Below are positions 33,971 to 42,893 of a stretch of 64,000 bases of DNA, piece by piece. The position numbers and the translations under genes are program-made. The notes beneath the pieces were generated by a model, which was given only the letters and a program-made list of their open reading frames with translations, searched no databases and was not told the origin of the DNA. The DNA is from an uncultured Prevotellaceae bacterium (GTDB lineage: Bacteria; Bacteroidota; Bacteroidia; Bacteroidales; Bacteroidaceae): NCBI GenBank assembly GCA_900318885.1, contig ONMN01000029.1:27850-91849 (forward strand), given 5' to 3'. Numbering within the stretch: the stretch's first letter is position 1; each line of letters opens with the position of its first letter.

Positions 33971-36900
33971 TTACTTCTTGTATTTCATACGATACTCCAG
34001 CGGTGTCATGCCAAACTTGTCCTTAAAGATATTGGAGAAGTTTTCGGCTGTCATGAAACCGACGTTGATGGCCAGCTCGCTCATGTTGATATTCGTGTTG
34101 ACAAGCAGCGTGCAAGCGTGTTTCAGACGCAGGTCGCGTACAATTTCTGCAGGCGTCTTGGTCGTGATGGCACGAACCTTATGGTAGAACGGCACGCGAC
34201 CCATACCCATTGCCGTAGCCATCTCCTCCAGACTGATCTGACCGCGGCTCATGTTCTGCAGCACGAACTGCTCGATGTTGCGCATCAATTGCTGGTCCAT
34301 AGCGTCGCTCATTGAATAGTCACCGATTGTATTCTCGCCATAGTACTGGCGCATCAGTTCGCCACCGATGTTCTGAGGAGTCTCCTGTTGCTCGTGAGGA
34401 GCCTGTTCCTGCTCGTGAGGAGCAACGTTCTCTGCGCTTTCTCCTTCTGGGCGCTGAACATCCTGCTGGTCGTCGTCGTAACTGAATGTAGCCGTCGTCA
34501 TACTTGCGTTGCGGCTCTCCAGTCGGCGTGTCTCGCCACCTTCGATGGTGTTGCTCTCCATCTCGATAGGTCCGAGACCCATCAGTTTGTTGAAGCGCAT
34601 CACGGCCTCCTGGATATTGAACGGCTTGGCCAGATAGTCGTCGGCGGCAAGTGTGATGTTCTGGTCGGTCATATCCTGTTGTGACAGTACGCCGTCGGTC
34701 AGCAACACAAACTTTGTCTTCCTTCTGCGCGAATCCATCTTAAACTGGTTGCACAGTTCACTACCGGTCATCATGTCCATATCCTGCTTGCAGACGACGA
34801 GGTCGGCGTTCAGCATTTCTATATCGGGCAGTGCGTCCTTGATGTTGTCGTAAGTATGGAAGTCGTATACGTCGCGCAAATGGGCATTGACGAAGTTCAG
34901 GAATTCGTGGTTCGAATCGATGAATACCACGCTGAACTTCTTGCTCTGTGCGTCGAATTTGAACGGCTTGATTTCGGCCGTCAGTTCCTTTTGTGAAGAA
35001 CCGATGTAGGCCACTTCGCCGCGGTCGTTCAACTCCATGCGGTCCTTTGCCGTAGACTCGGCCTTCTTCTCCGGATTCTCCAGCGTCGATTGCATCTCGG
35101 AGATGCGCGTGATGACTTGTAGCAGTTGGAAGTGCAGCGAGTTCAGCTGTTCGCGGCCTTCCATCGACTGTTCCTTCTCGGCCAGTGAGCCGATGATGGT
35201 CGTCATACGAGCCATGGGTTGGCGCAGGTCCTCACTGGTGTTCTTAATCTCTTCGCGCTGGCGTTTCAGCTCGTCTATCACGGTACGCTTGCTACGCCAT
35301 ATCTTCCTGATTTTCTTGATACCGTAGCGCCAAATGGCCAATATCAGGATGGCAATGATGACATACACCGTCAGTGCCCACCAAGATATCCACCACGGAC
35401 GGTCGATGGTGATTTCCAATGTACGTTCCTGATTGCTGACAGCACCGTCGGCACTGACCGCCTTGACGTGTAGCGTGTATGTGCCGCTGCTCAGATTGTT
35501 AAACCTTACGCCATGCAGCAGTGCATCACCGTTGCGCCAGTCGTTCTCCAATCCTTCCATCCAGTACATAAACTGCAGTCGTTCGCCCTGGTTGTAGTTA
35601 CCAGCAGCAAACTTGATGGTTAGTGTGTTCTGGCTGTTGCCAAGCTCTATCTTGCTGATTTCGTTCAGTGCTGATGTCAAGATTATGCGACCGTCATACT
35701 CGTGCCCCGTCAGAATCTCCTCTTCGCCGATGAACAACTGTGTCAGCATCACACGAGGCAGAGATTCCTGATCGTCCTTCGATGTTTTGCGTACCCAGTT
35801 GACACCATACAGGCCACCAAACAGCACGTGTCCGTCGGTCTTAGCCAGAATGGAACCCATATTGAATTCGTTACTCTGCAGTCCATCGTAAACACTGTAA
35901 TTGTATAGTCCGAAAATGAATGTTCCGTCCTCGTGGTTGCGTTGTGTTACTACACGGCTCAGTCCATTGCTCGTAGTTACCCACATATTGTGGCGTCCAT
36001 CCTCGGCAATACCGCATATCGAGTTGTTGCAAAGACCGTCTTTCTCCGTCAGGTAGTTCAGCTCGTCTTTCACTGGGTTCAAAATGTTAAGACCCTCACG
36101 TGTTCCAATCCAAATCAGTCCGCGCGAATCTTCGAATATCTGTGTGATATAGTTATTCGTGAACGTCTGTATGTTCGTCGAGTTACCCGTCAGTACCGTT
36201 TTCTCGCGTGTAGAAAGGTCCAGTAATACCAATCCTTCTGCCGTACCGATAAGCATACGGTTGTTTTGTCCGTAGAACAGTGCTGTGATGTTGTTTGTGT
36301 TCAGCATACCGTTTTCACGGGTGTATGCAGAGAAGGTGTCCATCTTCGGGTTGTACACCTGCAGACCGCCGTTGGTGGCAATCCACAGGTTACCCGACTT
36401 ATCGGCACACAGTGCGTTGATGTGGTCGTCTATCAGCGTCCTCGAACTGTCGCGGGCAGCCGAGTAAATTCTGCCGACACCGTTCTGGATACGCGTCAGG
36501 CCGTTCTGTTTCGAACCTACCCACAGGCTTCCGTCAGGTGTTGTCGCCATGCAAGACACTTTCGTGCTGGCCAGTACACCATTATAGCCGATGACACCGT
36601 GATTACCAGTACCATACCATACAGTGCTATCGCCAGTCTGCGCCATAGCGGTGATGTCGCCGAGGAAGTTCGTCGCAAACTTATAGATGCTATTACCATA
36701 GTAAGCCACACCAGATTTCTCGGTACCTACCCATAGCAGGTCTGTATCGTCGACGTAAACACTCTGCACGCCGATGACCTCGTCACTGGTATTACTGCCT
36801 GTCAGGCTCGTGGGCTGTATGTTCTCCATCTCCAGCGTGTTCACGTTGAAACGCACCAGTCCTGCGCGGTCGGTTCCTACCCAGATGTTACCGCTTCTAT

Positions 36901-37732
36901 CGCCCACCATACCATTCACGATGTGGTCTACAGCCACGCTGGTCAGACCCAGACGGTCGCCAATAGAGGTGTTCCACGTATTCGCGTTTTTGTTATATAG
37001 CATCAACGTGCCTTGTCCGTATAGCCAGATGTTATCCATCTGGTCGGCAAAGGCTTTCAGCGATTTTGTCTTGCGTAGGTGCTGGGCGGCAATATGGTCG
37101 GTCTGCCACACGGTATGTTGCTGTCGCATGATGTCGCAGCACACCATTCGTCCATCGTCGTAAACGGCAATGGCACCGTCGCGACATTCGCTGATGGAGC
37201 AGATGTTACCCTGTGGAACTCCGTGGGCGTCGTTCGTATATCCGAACTCATAGCTCGTCTGCTGTTGCATGTTATATGCCACGATTCCTTTGTTCGGTAT
37301 CGATGCCCAGAAGTTTTTGTGACGGTCAATGAACACAACGTTTGGTTTCCCCTCGATACCCATGCTGGCATAAACCTGTTTCATGTCGCGTTCGAAACTT
37401 TCCGTTTGTGGGTGGTAAATACAGAATCCTGCCGACGTCTCTATCCATAGGTTGCCGTCCAGCATCTCCTGTAGACTGATGATGTAGCTGTCGGGCAGCG
37501 ATGATCCGTCCTGCGAATTACTTTGGAAATTCTTGAATGTATAGCCATCAAACCGGTACAATCCTGCCGGTGTTCCGAACCACATATAACCTCGCTGGTC
37601 TTTCAAGATGCAGTTAATCTGACTGCTAATCAGTCCGTTACGTGCATCCAGTGTCTTAAACAGGTAGACGCCAGCTGCTGCTAATGGCAGTGCCAGCATG
37701 ATGACTATGAGTATTCTTTTCAGTCTGTTCAT
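33971..37732 (-). CDS. Degenerate hybrid two-component-like regulator (sensor propellers - TM - pseudo-kinase - pseudo-receiver - AraC)
   Basis: 1253 residues. N-terminal signal/membrane helix (about 5-25), two seven-bladed Reg_prop propellers (about 30-690), a Y_Y_Y domain (about 695-765), a membrane helix (about 780-803), a short coiled coil, a receiver-like domain (about 915-1040) and an AraC-type DNA-binding domain (about 1150-1253). The dimerisation helix reads NTSEDLRQPMARM: the phospho-acceptor His of the usual SHExRTP is Glu834. The HATPase domain is absent. The receiver's phospho-Asp is Lys982 (DLVVCKQD), though the later Lys of LAKPF remains. Phosphotransfer is therefore impossible; signalling must be by conformational change across the membrane. 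A linker before the AraC part has 21-nt repeats (APHEQ). Confidence 0.88.
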   Translation of the reverse strand: MNRLKRILIVIMLALPLAAAGVYLFKTLDARNGLISSQINCILKDQRGYMWFGTPAGLYRFDGYTFKNFQSNSQDGSSLPDSYIISLQEMLDGNLWIETSAGFCIYHPQTESFERDMKQVYASMGIEGKPNVVFIDRHKNFWASIPNKGIVAYNMQQQTSYEFGYTNDAHGVPQGNICSISECRDGAIAVYDDGRMVCCDIMRQQHTVWQTDHIAAQHLRKTKSLKAFADQMDNIWLYGQGTLMLYNKNANTWNTSIGDRLGLTSVAVDHIVNGMVGDRSGNIWVGTDRAGLVRFNVNTLEMENIQPTSLTGSNTSDEVIGVQSVYVDDTDLLWVGTEKSGVAYYGNSIYKFATNFLGDITAMAQTGDSTVWYGTGNHGVIGYNGVLASTKVSCMATTPDGSLWVGSKQNGLTRIQNGVGRIYSAARDSSRTLIDDHINALCADKSGNLWIATNGGLQVYNPKMDTFSAYTRENGMLNTNNITALFYGQNNRMLIGTAEGLVLLDLSTREKTVLTGNSTNIQTFTNNYITQIFEDSRGLIWIGTREGLNILNPVKDELNYLTEKDGLCNNSICGIAEDGRHNMWVTTSNGLSRVVTQRNHEDGTFIFGLYNYSVYDGLQSNEFNMGSILAKTDGHVLFGGLYGVNWVRKTSKDDQESLPRVMLTQLFIGEEEILTGHEYDGRIILTSALNEISKIELGNSQNTLTIKFAAGNYNQGERLQFMYWMEGLENDWRNGDALLHGVRFNNLSSGTYTLHVKAVSADGAVSNQERTLEITIDRPWWISWWALTVYVIIAILILAIWRYGIKKIRKIWRSKRTVIDELKRQREEIKNTSEDLRQPMARMTTIIGSLAEKEQSMEGREQLNSLHFQLLQVITRISEMQSTLENPEKKAESTAKDRMELNDRGEVAYIGSSQKELTAEIKPFKFDAQSKKFSVVFIDSNHEFLNFVNAHLRDVYDFHTYDNIKDALPDIEMLNADLVVCKQDMDMMTGSELCNQFKMDSRRRKTKFVLLTDGVLSQQDMTDQNITLAADDYLAKPFNIQEAVMRFNKLMGLGPIEMESNTIEGGETRRLESRNASMTTATFSYDDDQQDVQRPEGESAENVAPHEQEQAPHEQQETPQNIGGELMRQYYGENTIGDYSMSDAMDQQLMRNIEQFVLQNMSRGQISLEEMATAMGMGRVPFYHKVRAITTKTPAEIVRDLRLKHACTLLVNTNINMSELAINVGFMTAENFSNIFKDKFGMTPLEYRMKYKK
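34382..34423. repeat. 21-nt tandem repeat in the regulator linker, two units
   Basis: Plus-strand units 34382-34402 and 34403-34423 share TGCTCGTGAGGAGC and encode APHEQEQ and APHEQQE between the receiver-like and AraC domains. Each unit has a small inverted core GCTC-GTGA-GGAGC. Confidence 0.8.
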
Positions 37733-37776
37733 ATCTTATTATTCAGTTTTCAATTCTCAATTTCCGTTATTTCGAT

Positions 37777-38724
37777 TTAAAGCACGCACGCATAGCGGTC
37801 TACAATTCCCAACAATTGGTGTTTGTCGTTCACCACCAGTACATTGTGTATCTTGTGCTTGTTCATCGTTTTCTGAATCTCGGCAATCTTCGTCTGAGGA
37901 CCAACCATCTTTGGCGTACGTGTCATAATGTCTCCTACGGTGCGGTCGAAGAACTTTGCTTGCCATTTTTCCATAGCCCGGCGGATGTCGCCGTCAGTGA
38001 TGAGACCGATAACATGGCCGTTGTCTATTGCAACACCCAGTCCCAGTTTGCCTTTGCTCACTAATATGATGGCCTCGCCCAAGTGCATGTCTTCCGTCAG
38101 CAGTGGCAGATTCTCGGTAATCATTACATCCTGAGCCGTTGTCAGCAGTCGTTTGCCCAACTCACCGCCAGGGTGGAACTGTGCGAAGTCCTGCGGCTGG
38201 AAGTTCCTTTGTTCCATCAATGCTACTGCCAGTGCATCTCCCATTACCAGTGTCGCTGTTGTTGAACTTGTTGGAGCAAGATTCAGTGGACAGGCCTCTT
38301 TCGCTACGCTTACGTTCAGATGGCACGTTGAATACTTTGCCAGCAACGATTCTGGGTTGCCAGTCATAGCGATGATGGGTATTTCCATGTGCAGTACCAT
38401 TGGTATGAATCGAAGCAGTTCGTCCGTCTGCCCAGAATTCGAGATGGCTATCACCACGTCGCCTGCCGACATTACGCCGAGGTCGCCATGATATACGTCC
38501 AGCGGATTTACAAAAAATGATGGAGTGCCAGTCGATGCCAATGTTGCAGCAATCTTTGCTCCGATATGTCCGCTCTTGCCTACGCCAGTTACAATCACCT
38601 TGCCCTGACACTGCATCATCAGTTCCACGGCACGGTCGAACTCTTCGTTCATCTTCGGTATCAGGTCAAGCACTGCCTGTGCCTCATCCTTGATACATTG
38701 TATTGCGTAGTCTCTTGTCGTCAC
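37777..38724 (-). CDS. kdsD: Arabinose-5-phosphate isomerase KdsD (KpsF/GutQ family)
   Basis: 315 residues: an N-terminal SIS sugar-isomerase domain (about 30-180) with GVGKSGHIGAKIAATLASTGTP, then two CBS domains (about 200-315). It interconverts ribulose-5-phosphate and arabinose-5-phosphate, the first step to Kdo. The start is a GTG; no in-frame ATG lies upstream near enough. It follows kdsA by 23 nt, which supports the Kdo role over gut-type sugar metabolism, and precedes the degenerate regulator. Confidence 0.93.
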   Translation of the reverse strand: MTTRDYAIQCIKDEAQAVLDLIPKMNEEFDRAVELMMQCQGKVIVTGVGKSGHIGAKIAATLASTGTPSFFVNPLDVYHGDLGVMSAGDVVIAISNSGQTDELLRFIPMVLHMEIPIIAMTGNPESLLAKYSTCHLNVSVAKEACPLNLAPTSSTTATLVMGDALAVALMEQRNFQPQDFAQFHPGGELGKRLLTTAQDVMITENLPLLTEDMHLGEAIILVSKGKLGLGVAIDNGHVIGLITDGDIRRAMEKWQAKFFDRTVGDIMTRTPKMVGPQTKIAEIQKTMNKHKIHNVLVVNDKHQLLGIVDRYACVL

Positions 38725-38747
38725 AACTATTATCTTTTGACTTTTAA

Positions 38748-39503
38748 CTATATCAGTTTTGCGACCAAATCGCTAAGTGCACTCAGTTCCAGCATGTTCG
38801 CCGCATCGCTCAGTCCCTGGTCGGGGGTAGGGTGTACCTCGAAGAAAAAACCCGTCGCACCGAAAGCCTTTGCTGCCAGTGCCATTTGTGGCACAAACCG
38901 CCGGTCGCCTCCTGTCTTGCCGTCGCTGCCTCCAGGACGCTGTACGCTGTGGGTGCAGTCCATGATCACTGTTTCTGTTATTTCCAGCATATCAGGAATG
39001 TTGCGGAAGTCAACCACGAGGTTGTTATATCCCATCATGTTGCCGCGTTCCGTCAGCCACACTTCCTTCGCTCCAGCGTCACGTGCTTTTTCCACAGGGT
39101 AACGCATATCGCGACCGCTCAGGAACTGCGCCTTCTTAATGTTCACAGTCTTGCCTGTGCGTGCAGCTGCCAAAAGTAGGTCTGTCTGTCGGCACAGGAA
39201 TGCCGGTATCTGGATGATGTCAACCACCTGTCCTGTCGGTTCTGCCTGCCAGGTTTCGTGGATGTCTGTAGTGAGTCGCAAACCGTATTTCGCCTTTATG
39301 TCAGCCATCATCTGAAGTCCGCGTTCGATGCCAGGTCCACGGAACGATGTTATAGACGTCCTGTTGGCCTTGTCGAACGAGGCTTTGAAGATGATGTCCG
39401 TGCCCAATTTCTGATTAATTTCCACCAGTTTTGCAGCTACTGTGTCGAGCAGCTCTGCTGATTCAATCACGCACGGTCCGGCTATCAATACAGGTCTTTT
39501 CAT
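38748..39503 (-). CDS. kdsA: Kdo-8-phosphate synthase KdsA (metal-dependent type)
   Basis: 251 residues. RPVLIAGPCVIES at the N-terminus has Cys11, the position that marks metal-dependent KdsA (as in Aquifex), whereas metal-free enzymes have Asn in a GxNVxES motif. KASFDKANRTS, DCTHSVQRPGG and FFFEVHPTPDQGLSD are family motifs. It condenses arabinose-5-phosphate with PEP for lipid A core synthesis. It is shorter than the E. coli enzyme but within the short clade. It heads the kdsA-kdsD-regulator-PLD operon. Confidence 0.94.
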   Translation of the reverse strand: MKRPVLIAGPCVIESAELLDTVAAKLVEINQKLGTDIIFKASFDKANRTSITSFRGPGIERGLQMMADIKAKYGLRLTTDIHETWQAEPTGQVVDIIQIPAFLCRQTDLLLAAARTGKTVNIKKAQFLSGRDMRYPVEKARDAGAKEVWLTERGNMMGYNNLVVDFRNIPDMLEITETVIMDCTHSVQRPGGSDGKTGGDRRFVPQMALAAKAFGATGFFFEVHPTPDQGLSDAANMLELSALSDLVAKLI

Positions 39504-39527
39504 GCTTCAGTTTACACTTTAACCTTG

Positions 39528-39535
39528 CAAAGATA
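39528..39535 (-). promoter_or_regulatory. Promoter -7 box of the kdsA operon
   Basis: TATCTTTG followed by CA on the minus strand, 24 nt before the kdsA ATG at 39503. Confidence 0.7.
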
Positions 39536-39563
39536 GATATTTTCTTTGACATGTGCAAGAAAA

Positions 39564-39589
39564 AAGGGCGGAAATTTAAATTTCCACCC
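39564..39589 (-). terminator. Terminator of the stress cluster upstream of kdsA
   Basis: Nearly perfect 13-bp inverted repeat AGGGCGGAAATTT / AAATTTCCACCCT (one mismatch), followed on the minus strand by a T-run. Confidence 0.78.
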
Positions 39590-39618
39590 TATTCCTCATG
39601 AATTCCTCTTATTTTCGT

Positions 39619-40123
39619 TTAATTCTTCAGTTGTCTGACGGGGAATATGAAGTACGTATCGGGGAATGGCTCGTCAGCCAGTGTGAAATGCCACCACCGG
39701 AAACAATAGCTTTTTGTCTAGGTCGGGATAGAAGTACGCCTTCATTCGAGTATCGGAAATATTCTCAGCCCATCTGACGAAGTGGTCAACGGCCTTTTGC
39801 GAGCGATAAGCGTCATAAATTTTCAAGCGGTATCCTAGGCTGATTACGTCGTCGCTTACGGCTCTCAAACTGTCTGCCGCACGCTTCGCCAGCAGTGCCG
39901 TTGGCTCCTGATAACCATCTATTCTGTCGCCTACGAAGTTGTATGTTCCGAAGTAGCGAATCTCCAGCATAGCGTCTAGTACTACGTCGGTCAACGTTGT
40001 AAACGCACTTGTATCCTCCGTTGCACTTGCCGTTTCTCCCACTGATTGCTCGGCGCTCTTTTTGCAGCCCACGACCAGCAGTATGCTGATAGTAAGAAGA
40101 CCTAAAATATAAACTTTTTTCAT
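39619..40123 (-). pseudogene. VanX/DdpX-like D-Ala-D-Ala dipeptidase lipoprotein, internally deleted
   Basis: The N-terminal part has a lipoprotein signal (LLVVGC, Cys20) and VanX-family sequence (YFGTYNFVGDRIDGYQ; LKIYDAYRSQKAVDHFVRWA; YFYPDLDKK). Then the frame breaks: the C-terminal family piece RWWHFTLADEPFPDTYF and IFPVRQLKN lies in another frame and ends at 39619. About 80 codons are missing, including the zinc ligands SxHxxGxAxDL. The residue before WWH is Arg, not the catalytic Glu of EWWH. M15D dipeptidases cleave D-Ala-D-Ala. Start 6 nt after the phosphatase gene. Confidence 0.82.
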
Positions 40124-40129
40124 GGCCTT

Positions 40130-40927
40130 TTATCTCATTTTGATACACATCTTCGTCAGGTCGTCGCTGGGCTCGGCACTACCCACAAATTCTTCCACTG
40201 CCTTGTGGATAGTTTCCGACGTCTCTCGCGCAGTGCCCAAATCGTTACGCAGTAAGGCTTTCAGACGCTCGTCGCCAAACTGTTCCTTGTTGGCGTTCTC
40301 GGCTTCGTTGATGCCGTCGGTGTATACGAAGAGCGTCTTGCCGTGCATGTTGTCCACTTCTTCGCCCTCAAACTCTATTTCCGGCCATAGTCCGATAGGC
40401 GCGTTGGCTTCCATTTTCATGTATTCGCCATCGAGCAGCGGGGGATTATGGCCTGCGTTACAGAATTCCATGTGTCCCGATTTCAAGTTGATAAGTCCGA
40501 TAAACATCGTGACAAACATACCCTGCTCGTTGTCTTCAACTAATGCGTGGTTCAGGCGCGTGGCAATGGCGTTGGGAGTCAGATGGCCGTCTACCAATGT
40601 GCGGAACATTCGTGTCACTTCGGCCATGAACAAGGCTGCAGGCACACCTTTTCCACTGACGTCGCCCACGCAGTAATACAGTTGGTCGTCCAATAGCGCG
40701 TAGGCATACAGGTCGCCGCCCACCTCTTTGGCAGGAGTCATCATGGCGTAAATGTCCACATCCCTGGGTCTCAAAATAGTTGTCCGTTTCGCGAGCACTA
40801 TAAGCTCGGTAGGCCTCGTCGGTCAGTTGCTGAAGTTTCGCTGGTAATTTTTCTTCAGCGCGAAGACGAAGGCTACTTATGCCCAGCAATACGAGAGTTA
40901 GCAATATAAAAGAGGAGAATTCTTCAT
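40130..40927 (-). pseudogene. PP2C/SpoIIE-type phosphatase, internally deleted and frameshifted
   Basis: The intact C-terminal part (40130 to about 40770) is a SpoIIE-type PP2C phosphatase: DVDIYAMMTPAKEVGGDLYAY, DVSGKGVPAALFMAEV, FCNAGHNPPLL, VYTDGINEAEN. The 5' end (from the ATG at 40927) would encode an exported N-terminus (VLLGISSLRLRAEEKLPAKLQQLTDEAYRAY) after a one-base slip within an A run (ATGAAGAATTC, which needs one more A). The two parts are joined near 40770 in different frames; the sensor/TPR region, membrane helix and coiled coil expected between them are gone. Family role: dephosphorylation of a STAS protein in partner switching. Confidence 0.8.
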
Positions 40928-40928
40928 A

Positions 40929-41461
40929 TCATATCTTGTTTATATCGACATAGCCGTGCATGACGGCATAGATGGTTAGAGCGGAGACGCTGCGGAGTCC
41001 GAGCTTATCCATGATGTTTTTGCGGTGAGTTACAACAGTTGAAAGGGCGATATTGAGGCGGTCGGCAATCTCTTTGTTGATGAGTCCTTGGACGATGAGT
41101 GCCATTACCTCGATTTCGCGGTCGGAAAGGATTTTCTGTTGTAGTACTTGAGGGGTAGGGGGCAGATTCTGGCCGTGACCGTGGGCATGTTGGGCTGCGT
41201 GCTGTCGGTGAGCGAGAGGGTAAGCACAATGGTCTTACGACGGCGCTCGACGAAGTAGGCGCGGTTGGCGAGGACGATATCTAGGGACACAAAATAGTGA
41301 GCATAGATGTCGGCATCATTGGCTTCGAGTTCGGCAAGGGTGCCGAATGTGTCAATGGTGACGATAGGCATCATGTTGAGCAACAATTGCTTCAACCCCA
41401 GCGTGGCCAGCGTGTTGGGGTCAATGATGGCAATTTTCGGACGGTGATTTTGAACTGTCAT
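40929..41461 (-). pseudogene. LuxR-type response regulator with frame-breaking internal deletion
   Basis: The N-terminal frame (PKIAIIDPNTLATLGLKQLL ... RRRKTIVLTLS) is receiver-like; the C-terminal frame reads HGHGQNLPPTP then KILSDREIEVMALIVQGLIN, NKEIADRLNIALSTVVTHRK and LRSVSALTIYAVMHGYVDIN, an unmistakable LuxR/FixJ helix-turn-helix. They join near 41220 out of frame, with roughly 25-30 receiver residues missing. Its start overlaps the alarmone gene stop by 4 nt (ATGA), and its stop lies 1 nt before the phosphatase ATG, so the three genes form one tightly coupled operon. Confidence 0.82.
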
Positions 41462-42558
41462 CCCTTCTTATTCATGAATTCCAGACGACTGGCCTGCTCC
41501 ATGACCATATCGGCAAGGGTTTCGTTTTGTGGCATCTTGCCGTTGATGGCTTCGAAAAACTGAACGAGAGACAGCTTGCCTCCTCCGGTCTTGAGGAGAT
41601 GTACAATACAGAGGTTCTGCAGGCCGACTGTCTCGGCGAGGATGTCGATATCAGTACTGCCCAATTGGAACAATGCCAGCTGATAGGCGTCTTCGAAATT
41701 ATTGTGCATGAGTCGCTCGACATCGCCAAGGGTGTTCATGCCGATACGTCGTAGTACTTTAAGATATGGCCACCAGGGGGCTTCATGTAGCTCGGCCTGT
41801 GTGATAGCGGCAATCTTGCGATTGAGTTTGTCGAACGGGCGCTTGTCGAGATAGCTGCGGAAGGTGTCTAGGTCGAGTGGCACTTCCTCAATTTGTCCGC
41901 TCTGTACGAGGCTTTGGGCGCGGCGACGATAATCGGCAATAGCATTGCGAATGCGGCTGAACTCGTTGTCTGCAAGTTCGAGCATACCTGCCAGTCGGCT
42001 GAGGTTGCGGTGATACTCTAGGGGCGTTTCGATTTCGGACTTGTAACCGATGTCGTGTTGGATGGCTGACCACACGTGTTGCAAGGCGGTGCGCATCTGC
42101 AACTCGAAGCGTACCTCATTGATTTCGGGCATCTCAGGGTTGAAATACAACGACTTGGGAATTCGGCAGATGTAGTGTAGCGAATTGTAGCCGAAACTGT
42201 CGAATTGGTGCATCCGACGCTTGTCGACGGAATTGTCCCAGTCGATTTCGAAGAGTACCTCAGCCATTGATGCGATACGGTCGACATCCTCGTTGTAGAA
42301 TGTAATGATGCGTGCGCCAAAGATGTCGGTGATATCGAGCAGCGAACTATATTTATGTCCTTTGCGCCGAAGTTTTCCAACCAGCGACTCTTCAGCCTTG
42401 ATACGCGACTCCATGGAGTTAACCTCGATACCACTCTGCTGAACCAGTGTGCCCAGTTTTTCCATTACCACACGTTGAAGCTCCTCGAAGAGCGGCTGCT
42501 TGTTGCAGTACTCTTCGAGAAGCATTTCACCATGTAGGTCGAGTCCGTAATCTGGCAT
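41458..42558 (-). CDS. RelA/SpoT-domain (p)ppGpp synthetase-like protein
   Basis: 366 residues. Residues about 20-210 match the alarmone synthetase fold: SRIKAEESLVGKLRRKG, DITDIFGARIITFYNEDVDRI, VDKRR, FGYNSLHYI and EVRFELQMRTALQHVWSAIQHD. There is no HD hydrolase domain and no TGS/ACT region; a helical C-terminal extension (about 215-366) of unknown role follows. By family it would make (p)ppGpp or a related alarmone. It sits 6 nt after a STAS protein and upstream of LuxR/PP2C genes, suggesting that alarmone synthesis is wired into a partner-switching stress pathway. Confidence 0.85.
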   Translation of the reverse strand: MPDYGLDLHGEMLLEEYCNKQPLFEELQRVVMEKLGTLVQQSGIEVNSMESRIKAEESLVGKLRRKGHKYSSLLDITDIFGARIITFYNEDVDRIASMAEVLFEIDWDNSVDKRRMHQFDSFGYNSLHYICRIPKSLYFNPEMPEINEVRFELQMRTALQHVWSAIQHDIGYKSEIETPLEYHRNLSRLAGMLELADNEFSRIRNAIADYRRRAQSLVQSGQIEEVPLDLDTFRSYLDKRPFDKLNRKIAAITQAELHEAPWWPYLKVLRRIGMNTLGDVERLMHNNFEDAYQLALFQLGSTDIDILAETVGLQNLCIVHLLKTGGGKLSLVQFFEAINGKMPQNETLADMVMEQASRLEFMNKKG

Positions 42559-42564
42559 ATGAAA

Positions 42565-42867
42565 TCAGCGGATATCGAACAGATTAAAGAAGCCGGTCAT
42601 CATGAACACCTTCTTGATTTCGTCGTTGATGTGTTCAATAATGACTTTACCCCCCTTGGCAGTTGCCTCTTTGCGGATGGTCAGAAACAGGCGCAGACCA
42701 GACGAGCTAATATACTCAAGGTCCTTACAGTCGAGGGTGATTTGTTTGTCGGCATTCTCCAATAGTGGGGCAATCTCCTGCTGGGCCTTTACGGCAGCAG
42801 GGGTGTCGAGGCGTCCGCTGACAGTAGCAGTATAACCGCCGTTTTGTTCGTTAATCTCAAAAATCAT
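42565..42867 (-). CDS. STAS-domain anti-sigma factor antagonist-like protein
   Basis: 100 residues from the ATG at 42867 (an upstream TTG is less likely). Single STAS domain with VSGRLDTPAAVKAQQEI and DCKDLEYISSSGLRLFL; one of Ser54-56 would be the phosphorylation site. STAS proteins of this size bind RsbW-like kinases and are reset by PP2C phosphatases. Both enzyme types are encoded nearby: the SpoIIE-HATPase protein at 46712-49120 and the broken phosphatase at 40130-40927. No sigma factor gene is in the window. Confidence 0.9.
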   Translation of the reverse strand: MIFEINEQNGGYTATVSGRLDTPAAVKAQQEIAPLLENADKQITLDCKDLEYISSSGLRLFLTIRKEATAKGGKVIIEHINDEIKKVFMMTGFFNLFDIR

Positions 42868-42893
42868 TTTCAATTATGAATTATGAATGGTTA

